Made by a program: the position numbers and the translations under genes. 64,000 bases of DNA, from the NCBI GenBank assembly GCA_028532765.1, contig JAQQAR010000026.1, positions 38,971 through 102,970 of the forward strand, read 5' to 3'. Every line of letters begins with the position of its first letter. The stretch's first letter is position 1. Source of the stretch: Sphaerochaetaceae bacterium. Lineage in GTDB: Bacteria; Spirochaetota; Spirochaetia; Sphaerochaetales; Sphaerochaetaceae. This document shows, piece after piece, positions 1 to 8,301 of the stretch. Below the pieces are notes generated by a model. The model was not told the origin of the DNA. It saw only the letters and a list, made by a program, of their open reading frames with translations, and ran no database searches.

Positions 1-1057
1 ACTTATAGGGCTTTGGAGGAGTTGCTTTCAACCCAAGTTCCTGCTTGATGGTATAGACAATCCCGTCGGCAGCGGTCTTTGCGGTCTGCTCTGCAGCCTC
101 GACTATCTGAGGTACTGCTCTATTATCCTCGATGAACCACATGCCATCCCCAGCGATATAGACATTCTTGTAGTCTGGGCTCTGCATGAACTCATTGACT
201 GCCTTCCTTCCGATCTTGCCATCGGTAAGGGGAAGTCTTTCGCAGAATTCAGTACCACGAACACCACATGTCCATACCAGTGTTTCTGTCTTGATGACAT
301 CTCCGTTCTTGGTGGTGAATCTATCTGCTTCAACATTGGTGATCAGGCTGTTGAGCATAATCTCAACACCCTTCTTTTCCATACGTTTGACTGCCTTCTC
401 TCGGGGTTTCTCAGGAAGCATGTTGAGGATGTTTCCCAGTCCCTCACAGTTGATCAAGCGTACTTCTTTCTTAAAGTCGATACCGTGCTTCTTGCACAGG
501 ATGGGAAGCCACTCGGTCAGCTCGCCAATAAGCTCTACACCGGTAAAACCACCGCCTGCAACTACAAAAGTGAGCATCTGCTTGCGCTTTTCCTCATCAG
601 CTTCCTTGACAGCCTTACGTACAGTGCATTCAATATGGGTGCGGAGCTTCAATGCATCCTCAAGACTCCAGAGATAGAAAGCGTGTTCCTTGACTCCTGG
701 AATATTGAAATCGGCAGTCTGAGCACCAGTGCTGATAAGAAGCTGATCATAGGAGTAGGTGGATCTTTCTCCAGCTAGCACCTGCTTCTCGAAATCAATG
801 CTGGTAATTTTGTCTTGTACCACCCTAACCATCTTGCCGGAAAAAATACGGTCAAAGGAGATCTTTACCGATGCTTCATCAACACGATTTCCTGCAACTT
901 CATGCAGCTCGGTCATGAGAATATGGTGGCGGTTCTTGTCGATCAAGGTAATCTCAACCTTGTCTTTCTGTTTCTTGAATGCCTTGTGCAGTGCTTTTGC
1001 TGCATGCACACCTGCATAGCCTCCACCTAAAATAACAATCTGTTTCTTATCCATCAT
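1..1057 (-). CDS. ndh: Type II NADH dehydrogenase (NDH-2), 3' end outside window
   Basis: FAD-dependent oxidoreductase that would pass electrons from NADH to quinone without pumping protons, at the inner face of the membrane. My reading of the minus strand from 1057 is open to the window edge, so the C-terminus is missing. Residues 5-20 hold the FAD-binding Rossmann motif (VILGGGYAGVHAAKA) and about residue 160 the second, NADH-binding one (FVVAGGGFTGVEL); a late segment with YIAGDGMWF fits the FAD-binding GD motif. Two ATGs in tandem (1057 and 1054) follow AAGGA; I chose the first. The family call is firm, but a related NAD(P)/FAD disulfide-type oxidoreductase cannot be excluded without the C-terminus. 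The gene diverges from the flavin-type lipoprotein at 1513. Confidence 0.8.
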   Translation of the reverse strand, partial: MMDKKQIVILGGGYAGVHAAKALHKAFKKQKDKVEITLIDKNRHHILMTELHEVAGNRVDEASVKISFDRIFSGKMVRVVQDKITSIDFEKQVLAGERSTYSYDQLLISTGAQTADFNIPGVKEHAFYLWSLEDALKLRTHIECTVRKAVKEADEEKRKQMLTFVVAGGGFTGVELIGELTEWLPILCKKHGIDFKKEVRLINCEGLGNILNMLPEKPREKAVKRMEKKGVEIMLNSLITNVEADRFTTKNGDVIKTETLVWTCGVRGTEFCERLPLTDGKIGRKAVNEFMQSPDYKNVYIAGDGMWFIEDNRAVPQIVEAAEQTAKTAADGIVYTIKQELGLKATPPKPYK

Positions 1058-1264
1058 CACGTTCCTTGTTGGCCCTGTACGGGTACAGCGAGAATTATTT
1101 GGAAGGTGGGAACTATCATTTTCATCCCACCAAGTCTCACAAGAAGGCACTCTAGCATAAAACTAAGAATTAATGCAATTATACCATGTTTTTATCGATA
1201 CAAAATACACATATCCTTGAATATTCTTGTGCTACAAACCTCTCCACTCTGTAAGGTAATTCTC

Positions 1265-1283
1265 CTGTAAGCGTTACTTACAG
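1265..1283. promoter_or_regulatory. Palindrome in the ndh/lipoprotein divergent intergenic region
   Basis: CTGTAAGCGTTACTTACAG has 7-bp arms around a 5-bp centre. It lies in the 455-bp gap between two divergent genes, where a shared regulator would bind. A second inverted repeat, GGTGGGA/TCCCACC (1105-1131), is nearer ndh. No regulator is identified. The rest of 1058-1512 is AT-rich with no coding potential that I can see. Confidence 0.35.
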
Positions 1284-1430
1284 TAAAGAAAATTTGAAAA
1301 TTTTTTTGTGCACATTTTTGATATCAGAGTAAAACAATGGGTATGCTATTACTAATAAGTTTATTCTTTGTAAGTAATTAATAACACTTTATCGTTACTG
1401 AAAATTTATATTGATAATTTTATGACGATA

Positions 1431-1460
1431 TTGCATGAGTGTCAAAAATCAGTATATGAT
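1431..1460 (+). promoter_or_regulatory. Putative sigma-70 promoter of the lipoprotein gene
   Basis: TTGCAT, an 18-bp spacer and TATGAT, followed by a GAGGAG ribosome-binding site near 1498 and the ATG at 1513. Matches are 4/6 and 5/6; the AT-rich setting makes chance matches likely. Confidence 0.4.
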
Positions 1461-1512
1461 TATATATAAATAATGTTTGAACGATTTTCAAGTATTTGAG
1501 GAGTATCTTACG

Positions 1513-2811
1513 ATGAAGAAACATCTATTGCTGGTTCTGACCGTCTTGGCTATCATGCTTGCCTTTGTTGGCTGCGCCAAGTCAGAGAGTGAAGAGACCC
1601 AGGCAGCTGTTGCTGCACCGAAAGCTGAGCCGACTGTTTCCACACCGGCACCTGCAGCACCTGCAGCAACCGAAACGTATGCTGATGGCGTGTATTTCGC
1701 CGCAGGTGACACCTTTGCTTCTTCCGGTTGGAAGGAGACAGTAACCCTTACTGTCGAAGGTGGGAAGATCACTGATGCTGACTGGAATGCAGTTAACATC
1801 AATGCTGGCGCTGACAAGAAGAGCTATGACCAGGCTGGCAAGTACAACATGGTCAAGTTCGGTAGTGCCCAGGCTGAGTGGTATGAACAGGCTGAGAAGG
1901 CTGAGGCTTACTTGCTTGAGACCCAAGATCCTTCCGCCATCACCTACAAGGATGATGAAGGTCACACCGATGCAATCGCCGGAGTATCCGTCCATGTTGA
2001 TGCCTTCTTCGACCTCGCAAGCGAAGCACTCGCTGCTGGTCCTGTTGGCCGTGGTCCATACGAGGATGGTGCATACTTCGCCATTGCAGATTCCTATCCT
2101 TCCTCTGGTTGGAAAGAATATGTCTCCTTGACCGTACTCAATGGCCGCATTGCTGCTGTCAACTGGAGTGCAGTCAATAGGGCAGGCGATGACAAGAAGC
2201 CGTACGACAAGGCCGGTAACTATAATATGGTCAAGTTCGGTGGAGCACAGGCAGAGTGGTATGAGCAGGCTGCCAAGGCAGAAGCATACTTGCTTGAGAC
2301 CCAGGACCTTGATGGTATCACCTACAAGGATGATGATGGTCACACCGATGACATCGCGGGTGTCTCCATCCATGTTGATGCTCTCTACAACCTTGCCAAG
2401 GAAGCTCTTGCAGCTGGCCCAACTGAGATCGGTCCCTTCAAGGATGGTTCCTACTATGCGAGCGAAGAGGCTTTCAGTTCCTCCGGTTGGAAAGGCTATG
2501 TCTCCTTGTTGGTAAACAACGGCAACATTGAGAATGTGTACTGGAGTGCAGTGGACAAAGACGGCCGTGACAAGAAGCAGGTTGCTGCTGATGGTGAATA
2601 TGGCATGTTGGCACGTAGTGCGATCGGTAAGGAGTGGCATGAACAGGCTGCTGCTGTCGAGGCATACCTGCTCTCCACCCAGGATCCAAAAGAGATCACC
2701 TATAAGGACGAGGACGGTCACACCGATGATATCGCCGGTGCATCCATCCACGTCAACGATTTCTATGCTTTGGTTGAGGCAGCACTTGCTGCAGGACCAA
2801 AGAAGTATTAA
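1513..2811 (+). CDS. Lipoprotein with three tandem FMN-binding-like domains (Tpp15/PplA-like)
   Basis: Predicted exported lipoprotein of 432 residues. It has a lysine-rich start, a hydrophobic stretch and a lipobox-like AFVGC with Cys21, then an Ala/Pro/Thr linker and three repeats of about 126 residues starting near residues 56, 183 and 309. Each repeat has DG-x-Y, SSGWK, a GKI/GRI-type turn and a closing D-x-IAG-V/A-S-x-HV. That ending resembles the D-x-x-S/T-GA-S/T flavin-attachment motif of FMN-bind lipoproteins such as PplA, with Ser in place of Thr. The role would be extracytoplasmic electron transfer or flavin binding; this is inference. The start at 1513 is preferred over an upstream in-frame codon because GAGGAG lies about 9 nt ahead and it gives a clean signal peptide. 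It diverges from NDH-2, which may feed it electrons. Flavinylation itself is unproven. Confidence 0.7.
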   Translation: MKKHLLLVLTVLAIMLAFVGCAKSESEETQAAVAAPKAEPTVSTPAPAAPAATETYADGVYFAAGDTFASSGWKETVTLTVEGGKITDADWNAVNINAGADKKSYDQAGKYNMVKFGSAQAEWYEQAEKAEAYLLETQDPSAITYKDDEGHTDAIAGVSVHVDAFFDLASEALAAGPVGRGPYEDGAYFAIADSYPSSGWKEYVSLTVLNGRIAAVNWSAVNRAGDDKKPYDKAGNYNMVKFGGAQAEWYEQAAKAEAYLLETQDLDGITYKDDDGHTDDIAGVSIHVDALYNLAKEALAAGPTEIGPFKDGSYYASEEAFSSSGWKGYVSLLVNNGNIENVYWSAVDKDGRDKKQVAADGEYGMLARSAIGKEWHEQAAAVEAYLLSTQDPKEITYKDEDGHTDDIAGASIHVNDFYALVEAALAAGPKKY

Positions 2812-2832
2812 TCGAACATTTCATGATTTTCT

Positions 2833-2860
2833 CCCCGGGATCTTCCCGGGGATTTTTTCT
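2833..2860 (+). terminator. Rho-independent terminator after the lipoprotein gene
   Basis: CCCCGGGA and TCCCGGGG form an 8-bp GC-rich stem around a TCT loop, followed by a T-rich run. It sits 22 nt after the stop codon. Confidence 0.9.
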
Positions 2861-2904
2861 CTCTATCCTGTGCAATTCTGCTATAATCAACGCTGGAGAA
2901 TTTC

Positions 2905-3498
2905 ATGGAGATTGACTATGTCTCGGTATTCATTTTTACCTTTGTGACCACGTTTACCCCAGGTCCAAATACCATCAGTAGTGCAATGATAGGGATACAG
3001 GTGGGTTATAGGCGTAGCATCCCATATTTCTTGGGAATAGCAACCGGCTTTTTCTCCATCATGCTCCTTGGTGGGCTCTTTGCTTCCCTTCTAGTTCGCG
3101 TGCTTCCTAAGGTGATGCAGGTGTTCTCTTATATAGGGGCAGCGTACATCCTCTATCTTGCCTACCGTGTCCTGCATGCTGATTATGCACTTTCCGAGCA
3201 GAGCACAAAACTGCTGGGCTACAAGGATGGGTTGTTGTTGCAGCTCTTCAATCCAAAGGTACTGGTCCTTGCCCTTACCATCTATACAACATTTCTTGGT
3301 TCCATGGACCGGAGTATACCAGCCTTGTTCTTGAGTGCTCTCTTTCTTACAACGATGAGTTTCTCTGCAATCTCACTCTGGGCTTCCTTTGGTGCTGCGT
3401 TCTCGCAATTCCTTACCACACAGAAGACCAGGCGATTGGTGAATGGCCTGCTGGCACTGCTGCTTGTCTATAGTGCAATCACGTTGTTAGTTTCCTGA
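2905..3498 (+). CDS. LysE/RhtB-family amino-acid exporter
   Basis: Polytopic inner-membrane protein of 197 residues, the usual size for the LysE/RhtB efflux family, which exports amino acids or related small molecules. The TPGPN motif near residue 18 in the first helix and the following G-x-Q-x-GYRRSIPYFLGI stretch are family hallmarks; a second half-motif QLFNPKV is near residue 112. About six hydrophobic helices are visible. GGAG precedes the ATG by about 6 nt, and a TATAAT hexamer lies at 2882-2887. It is a single gene between two terminators. The substrate cannot be read from sequence. Confidence 0.85.
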   Translation: MEIDYVSVFIFTFVTTFTPGPNTISSAMIGIQVGYRRSIPYFLGIATGFFSIMLLGGLFASLLVRVLPKVMQVFSYIGAAYILYLAYRVLHADYALSEQSTKLLGYKDGLLLQLFNPKVLVLALTIYTTFLGSMDRSIPALFLSALFLTTMSFSAISLWASFGAAFSQFLTTQKTRRLVNGLLALLLVYSAITLLVS

Positions 3499-3500
3499 GT

Positions 3501-3538
3501 AAAGAAAGAAAAACCCCCTGCCGTTTAGGGCAAGGGGT
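3501..3538 (-). terminator. Terminator of the amino-acid ABC transporter operon
   Basis: ACCCC-C-TGCC pairs with GGCA-A-GGGGT around a short loop. On the minus strand the stem is followed by a TTTTTCTTTC run. It ends the operon whose last gene stops at 3565, and may also act on the convergent exporter gene. Confidence 0.85.
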
Positions 3539-3564
3539 CTGGGTATTAGAATAAACGTACGGTC

Positions 3565-4344
3565 CTATTCATCATCCTGTGGGGGAAGTACCTGTTTCAG
3601 GAAGGCGAGGGTTCGTTCTTCCTTTGGAGAGCTGAACATCTCCTCAGGGGGAGCTTCCTCAAGAATGACTCCTTCATCCATGAAGATGACACGGTCTGCA
3701 ACCTCCTTGGCGAACCACATCTCATGGGTTACCACCAACATTGTCATGCCCTTGTTTGCAAGGTCAGTCATGACTGAGAGTACCTCACCAACCAGCTCGG
3801 GATCGAGTGCGCTGGTAGGTTCGTCGAAGAGCATGATCTCGGGCTCCATGGCAAGCGCACGGGCAATGGCGACACGTTGTTTCTGCCCGCCGCTAAGCAT
3901 GGCTGGGTAGACATCTGCTTTGTCGCTCAGTCCAACCTGCTCAAGAATCTCGAGGCCTTTCTTCCTTGCTTTGTCCTTGGGCATCTTCTTGACATGTACC
4001 ATTCCTTCCATCACATTCCCGATTACCGTCATGTGGGGGAAGAGGTTGAAGTGCTGGAAGACCATCCCAAGACCCTGACGGACCTTGTTCAGTTGCTTTT
4101 CCTGTTGCTTTACTCGCTTGCCATCTACGTATATCTTCCCTTTCTGGGCTTTCTCCAGAAAGTTTACACAGCGCAGCAGCGTACTTTTGCCACTTCCCGA
4201 GGCGCCGATGATTACCACCACTTCGCCCCGCTTAACTTCAAGGTTTATGTCCTTAAGAACTTCCAGGTCACCGAACCACTTCTTGAGATGTTCTATCTTC
4301 AGGATTGTTTCATCTGTCTTATGTGTTTGTTTAGTCATGGTCAC
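3565..4344 (-). CDS. Polar amino-acid ABC transporter, ATP-binding protein
   Basis: Cytoplasmic ATPase of a polar amino-acid importer (GlnQ/HisP type), 259 residues. Seen in order: Walker [10 protein letters not shown] near residue 47, Q-loop [10 protein letters not shown], signature [15 protein letters not shown], Walker [15 protein letters not shown] and the switch histidine in VVTHEM. Its start overlaps the end of the permease gene by 14 bp, so translation is probably coupled. It is the last gene of a three-gene operon read from 5799 down to 3565. The exact amino acid is not readable from the ATPase. Confidence 0.95.
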   Translation of the reverse strand: MTMTKQTHKTDETILKIEHLKKWFGDLEVLKDINLEVKRGEVVVIIGASGSGKSTLLRCVNFLEKAQKGKIYVDGKRVKQQEKQLNKVRQGLGMVFQHFNLFPHMTVIGNVMEGMVHVKKMPKDKARKKGLEILEQVGLSDKADVYPAMLSGGQKQRVAIARALAMEPEIMLFDEPTSALDPELVGEVLSVMTDLANKGMTMLVVTHEMWFAKEVADRVIFMDEGVILEEAPPEEMFSSPKEERTLAFLKQVLPPQDDE

Positions 4345-4999
4345 TCACCTTCAATCTTTGTTCGATGCGATGCATCACGAATGAGAGCAGGCTCGTCATG
4401 ATCAGGTACCAGATGCCGACAATAAGGAACATCTCCATGTACATGAAGGAGGAAGAGCCCATCTGCCTTCCCTTGAGCATGAGCTCTGGAACGGCAATGG
4501 TGGATGCAAGGCTGCTGTCCTTCAATGCGATGATCAACTGGTTGCCCAATGGGGGGACAGCTCGCTTGAAAGCTTGTGGGAGCACAATACGTTGCATTGC
4601 CTTTCCCTGGGTCATGCCCAAGCTTCGGGCAGCTTCCATCTGCCCATAATCGATGGACTGGATGGACCCACGGAAAATCTCAGCAATGTACGCACCATTA
4701 TGTACACCAAGAGCAATGATCGCAGAGGGGATGGGGTCGATGGTTACAATGCTGGTAAGTCCGTAGTAAATGATGAACAACTGCACCAGCAGAGGTGTTC
4801 CTCTGATGAGGAAGATGTAAGCTCTACTGATGGCACTTATCCATTGACGTTTGGAAAGGCGGCCGAGAGCGGCCACCAATCCAATAATAAGACCAAGTAG
4901 AATCCCGAAAAAGGTGATCTGTAGCGTATAGAGTGCTGCATCAGCGAATTGGAAAAAACGCTGGGGAATCACCGTTAGATCCCATGGTAATATACTCAT
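4331..4999 (-). CDS. Polar amino-acid ABC transporter, permease
   Basis: Inner-membrane permease of 222 residues in the His/Glu/Gln/Arg/opine family. Several hydrophobic helices are visible, with the family-typical [15 protein letters not shown] and the EAA-type loop [22 protein letters not shown] that docks on the ATPase. A GGGAG ribosome-binding site precedes the ATG. Only one permease is present, so the channel would be a homodimer. Confidence 0.95.
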   Translation of the reverse strand: MSILPWDLTVIPQRFFQFADAALYTLQITFFGILLGLIIGLVAALGRLSKRQWISAISRAYIFLIRGTPLLVQLFIIYYGLTSIVTIDPIPSAIIALGVHNGAYIAEIFRGSIQSIDYGQMEAARSLGMTQGKAMQRIVLPQAFKRAVPPLGNQLIIALKDSSLASTIAVPELMLKGRQMGSSSFMYMEMFLIVGIWYLIMTSLLSFVMHRIEQRLKVSDHD

Positions 5000-5013
5000 T
5001 CTAGGATTCTCCC

Positions 5014-5799
5014 TTACTCTACGGTAATGTCTTCACCGTTGAACCACTTTTCACTAATCTGTTTCATGGTGCCATCGGCAAACATATCGCTGAGTGCGGC
5101 ATTGACCTGCTCCCGGAGCTCATCGTCATCCTCATGGAAACCTATGCCCATGACTTCACTACGGAGTACCGATCCTACGAGCGTAAGCTTGTCTCCATCC
5201 TTCAACTGGTTGATGGCATTCAGTCCAACAATCCTGTCAGTCAGGACGCCGTCCACACGACCGTTGAGCAGTTCAATCAAAGTCTGGTTGTCATCTTCAT
5301 AGAGTTTAACCTTGGTGCCAAGTTTCTTTGCATCATTCTCAAAGGTGGTACCAGTTACCAGCCCAAGGGTATTATCACTGGTAAGGTCCTCAACAGAATT
5401 GATACCGCCGTCCTTCATGGCTATCAACTGTGGGCCACTGTAATAGTAAGGGATGGAGAAGTCGATGACTGCCTCGCGTTCTTCTGTGATTCCCATACTG
5501 CCCAGAATTCCGTCATAGCGTTTTGCCCTGAGGCCTTCAACAATTCCGTCCCATGCAGTGGCTACGTATTCCAGTTCCATATCCAGACGGTTGGCGATCT
5601 CAGCAGCAACATCAACATCAAAGCCGATGATGTCTCCATCTTCCGTCATGTAGTTGAATGGAGGGTATCCACCGGAACCAGCGAAGGTGATGGTATTTGT
5701 AGTTTCCATTTGACCTTGGGCAACCAAGGCAGGAAGCGAAATCAGTAACATCAATCCAATAATAAGCAACTTTCGATACAATTTGTTCGTATTTTTCAA
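5014..5799 (-). CDS. Polar amino-acid ABC transporter, periplasmic binding protein
   Basis: Extracytoplasmic solute-binding protein (family 3), 261 residues from a TTG start. The frame is open further up to an ATG at 5859, but AAAGGAGT lies 6 nt before the TTG at 5799, and starting there gives a normal signal peptide (basic residues, then LLIIGLMLLISLPALVAQG). The mature part opens with the family-typical sugar/amino-acid binding-fold sequence GGYPPFNYMTEDGDIIGFDVD. The signature IIGFDVDVAAEIANRL supports family 3. First gene of the operon with the permease and ATPase, 14 bp apart from the permease. Confidence 0.92.
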   Translation of the reverse strand: MKNTNKLYRKLLIIGLMLLISLPALVAQGQMETTNTITFAGSGGYPPFNYMTEDGDIIGFDVDVAAEIANRLDMELEYVATAWDGIVEGLRAKRYDGILGSMGITEEREAVIDFSIPYYYSGPQLIAMKDGGINSVEDLTSDNTLGLVTGTTFENDAKKLGTKVKLYEDDNQTLIELLNGRVDGVLTDRIVGLNAINQLKDGDKLTLVGSVLRSEVMGIGFHEDDDELREQVNAALSDMFADGTMKQISEKWFNGEDITVE

Positions 5800-5991
5800 A
5801 ATAAACTCCTTTGAAAAAATTGATATAGAATTGTAACAATGAATAGCTATTACATACAACTGTAAAACAGCTATTTCTTTACCCTTAATGCTTTGTGTGC
5901 TTTTACTGTTTATAACATGGTCAGGTATAAATAGTTTACTAGGGGTACTTTACCCTTGATTAAACAAAAAAAGAATGCTATAAATTATAAC

Positions 5992-7551
5992 ATGGTTTCG
6001 AGATTATCACGCCCAAAAGTCATTGAAATTGTCAATAAGAAGAATCATGTCACCTATTTATACGAGGACCAGTACTACTGGGACCCTGATAAAAAACAGA
6101 CACGGCATAAACGTCGATGCATCGGTAAACTCGATGGAGTAACGGGAGAGCCAATCTATAACCCTACATATCAGCAGGAGCTGGAGAGTCAGGGAACGGA
6201 GACGGTGAAAGCGATTCCTTCATTCCGGTCCTATGCATTTGAGCAGTTGCAGGAAGTCATTGAAAAGGAGCTCAGCCTGAGAGAGTGGATGCAGCCACTC
6301 ATGAGTGAGGAGAAGGTGGAGAAAATCCTGCATCTTGCTTGGTACCTTATCTGTTCAAACAATCCCATCTCCTATGCTACCCATTGGAAACAAGGAATCT
6401 ATACGAGTGTGGAGAGTTTGGTAGAACTGCAGGGAATCCTTCGCTCCCTGGACGCTGAGTTTCTCCGAATCTGGGGACAACGTTGTCTGGAAAATTTTAA
6501 TGAGAATTCCAGCGAAATCATATTTGACCTTTGCAGTACTGCCAGTTATCAGAACCATAACCCATTTCTCCAATATGGTTACAACCGTGATATAGAGGCC
6601 TTGGAACAGAATACCATCATCTTACTAGCTCATGGTGATAGTCACCTCCCATACTCGTTCCAGATTCTCGATGGGACGATGCTCAGCAGCAAGACCATTG
6701 CGAATGTGATGGATACGCTGGAAGTCGATACCGATACAGTATTGATGCTCAATCGCAGATACTTCTCAATCCCCAGGATTCAGGAGTTGGTGGAACTGGG
6801 GTACCAGTTCATTATCCGCATCCCAACTCGAAAGCGATGGTTGGAGCAATTCATTGAAAAACATCGTGATGAGATTGTTGTGGGGACAACGCTCTATGAC
6901 TGCAAGGGTAGGGAGCTGAGGAGTCTGAGTCTCTCTGCACCCTTCCTGGAGGAGGAGTCTCTTACCATTCATCTCTATTATGATGAGCAGTGGAGAGAGA
7001 GCCAGCGGAGCAATCTCCTTTCCTTGTTGGGGAGATGTAAACGAGAACTGGAGTTTGAAGTACCGCTTGAGGAGCATGCCCGATTATATGAAACCTATTT
7101 CAAGGTACGAAAACGCCCCAATGGAAGTAATAGGGTCAGCCTAAGCCGTGACCCACTGAGAACCTTTGAGGCCTCCCAGGCAGGTTTCTGGGCAGTGATC
7201 ACAAACACAGGGCTCTCGGCAGAACAAGCCCTTGCCAAGTATGAACAGCGCAATGACTTTGAACATCGATTCAATAACCTTATGAACCAAGAGGACTGCA
7301 GGTTGTTGCATGTCCAGTCTCCCCAGAATTTTCCCGGTAGGGTATTTCTCCAACTCATCTCTGAGATCATCCGGCAGAAATTGTTGGAAAAGTTGGAAGA
7401 TACCGATTACAGCCTGAGCCAGGCACTCTTTACAGTTATGGATATCCAGGAAGTTACATTCAGAGAAAATGATACTCCTTATAGGAGTGAGCTGAATGAA
7501 CGAGACAAGGAAATCCTTGGGAAGCTTGGCATTGTGGTAGAAGAAGCATAG
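5992..7551 (+). CDS. IS1634-like DDE transposase, catalytic Asp replaced
   Basis: About 519 residues, full length, no frameshift. The start YLYEDQYYWDPDKKQ...RRCIGKLD, the block FDLCSTASY...YGYNRDIEAL and the end YEQRNDFEHRFNNLMN match IS1634-family transposases (IS4-like DDE/RNase H fold). The first Asp (about residue 181) and the closing Glu are present, but where the family has D-R-G-F/Y-F-S this protein has LNRRYFS, so the second catalytic Asp is Asn. I see no convincing terminal inverted repeats or target duplication. It may be an inactive or domesticated copy. The ATG at 5992 lacks a clear ribosome-binding site; a TTG at 5956 in the same frame is an alternative. Confidence 0.8.
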   Translation: MVSRLSRPKVIEIVNKKNHVTYLYEDQYYWDPDKKQTRHKRRCIGKLDGVTGEPIYNPTYQQELESQGTETVKAIPSFRSYAFEQLQEVIEKELSLREWMQPLMSEEKVEKILHLAWYLICSNNPISYATHWKQGIYTSVESLVELQGILRSLDAEFLRIWGQRCLENFNENSSEIIFDLCSTASYQNHNPFLQYGYNRDIEALEQNTIILLAHGDSHLPYSFQILDGTMLSSKTIANVMDTLEVDTDTVLMLNRRYFSIPRIQELVELGYQFIIRIPTRKRWLEQFIEKHRDEIVVGTTLYDCKGRELRSLSLSAPFLEEESLTIHLYYDEQWRESQRSNLLSLLGRCKRELEFEVPLEEHARLYETYFKVRKRPNGSNRVSLSRDPLRTFEASQAGFWAVITNTGLSAEQALAKYEQRNDFEHRFNNLMNQEDCRLLHVQSPQNFPGRVFLQLISEIIRQKLLEKLEDTDYSLSQALFTVMDIQEVTFRENDTPYRSELNERDKEILGKLGIVVEEA

Positions 7552-7562
7552 GGAGAGTCCTG

Positions 7563-7724
7563 CTAATCTTCTGCATACACAAACAGATCGCCTGGTTGGC
7601 ATGCCAGATGCCTGCAGATGGCTTCCATGGTTGCCAACCTGACAGCACTGATTTTTCCTGTCTTGAGGTTTGAAAGGTTTGCCATGGTATTACCAACCTT
7701 CTCTGATAATTCAGTAAGTGACAT
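7563..7724 (-). CDS. Short XRE/Cro-type helix-turn-helix protein, possibly N-truncated
   Basis: A 53-codon minus-strand frame reading MSLTELSEKVG-N-TMANL, then SNLKTGKISAVRLATMEAIC and a GDLFVY end. It matches small YozG-like Cro/CI regulators, in which TELAEKVG...NLS.LKTGK is the DNA-binding helix-turn-helix. Normal members have about 13 more N-terminal residues. Here an in-frame stop lies directly upstream of the ATG and no ribosome-binding site is seen, so it may be a decayed remnant beside an old integration site. Confidence 0.6.
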   Translation of the reverse strand: MSLTELSEKVGNTMANLSNLKTGKISAVRLATMEAICRHLACQPGDLFVYAED

Positions 7725-7857
7725 TCATATATCTGATGCTTTCGTTCGATCTGTTTGGATTTTTCGTGTTTTGGTGATGAAATGTTTCCTGGAATACATC
7801 CAAAGTGAAAATCGTGACAGTGATTGCAGTACAGTGGTGTTGACGTTAAGCGAAGTA

Positions 7858-8007
7858 GTGCCAAATTCCATTTAATCTTGTCAGTGTGAATGCTCCTTCC
7901 ATTTTTCCTTTCTCCATAAACTGAGTAGACTCATTCATAAGTTCCAAAGAAAGGATAAAAAAGAAAAATCCTTTCCTGCTTTTTCTTAAGCAGAAAAGGA
8001 TTAGTAA
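7858..8007 (-). pseudogene. Relic of the 5' end of an integrase gene
   Basis: The minus-strand translation FFFFILSLELMNESTQ, then MEKGKMEGAFTLTRLNGIW, parallels the start of the prophage integrase (FFFFILPLEFMNESTQ...MEKGKMKGTFTLTRLNGIW). It then breaks off into a stop. At DNA level it is a diverged copy of 55748-55900. It lies outside the left attachment repeat, so it belongs to the chromosome and not to the resident prophage. The simplest reading is a scar from an earlier related element in the same tRNA gene. Confidence 0.75.
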
Positions 8008-8064
8008 GTGCGGTAGACTGGACTTGAACCAGCACAAGATTTCTCCCACTAGCACCTCAAGCTA
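8008..8064. repeat. Left attachment repeat (tRNA-Leu 3' fragment)
   Basis: 57 bp identical to 55901-55957. It starts at the tRNA 3' end and runs through the T arm, variable arm and anticodon region, then diverges. This copy is only a tRNA fragment, so it is the end where host DNA was displaced from the tRNA gene. Confidence 0.92.
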
Positions 8065-8083
8065 ATCTGCTTCTGTTTAAGCT

Positions 8084-8200
8084 TGTATCTGTCTGTATCA
8101 TATTGTATCGTAACTTCGCTACGTGCAACATGTTACTGTATCCTAGTGTATCACATTGTATCAGTTTGTATCAACCAAATTGAGTAGAAATTTGAGTAGA
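8084..8200 (+). repeat. Putative integrase arm-type site arrays
   Basis: TGTATC occurs at 8084, 8094 and 8104, then at 8137, 8147, 8157 and 8167: seven copies, each exactly 10 bp apart within its group. TGAGTAGA follows at 8181 and 8193 (12 bp apart). The same TGAGTAGA pair with the same spacing is at 55801/55813 beside the right end. Helical spacing next to the crossover site is what arm sites of a lambda-type integrase look like. No gene is visible in 8065-8301. Confidence 0.6.
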
Positions 8201-8301
8201 GTAAAATTCGATTTTGTAGTTTTAGTTTATGTCTTTATCACCAGTTGACGATGCCTCCTGTTTTTTATTACTTCCATCTTGGGGGTATGGGAACTCAAGG
8301 A

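Noticed and set aside
1582..2751. Minus-strand open frame of 389 codons opposite the lipoprotein
   Set aside because: It mirrors the three tandem repeats of the plus-strand gene, lacks domain resemblance and a start signal, and the plus strand has a clear signal peptide and ribosome-binding site.
1678..2800. Tandem repeats that might suggest a CRISPR-like array
   Set aside because: The units are about 378 bp, in frame and diverged, and encode three protein domains. No short-repeat/spacer pattern occurs anywhere in the window.
5860..7640. Terminal inverted repeats of the transposase
   Set aside because: I compared the flanks by eye and found no convincing matched ends, so no IS element boundary is given.
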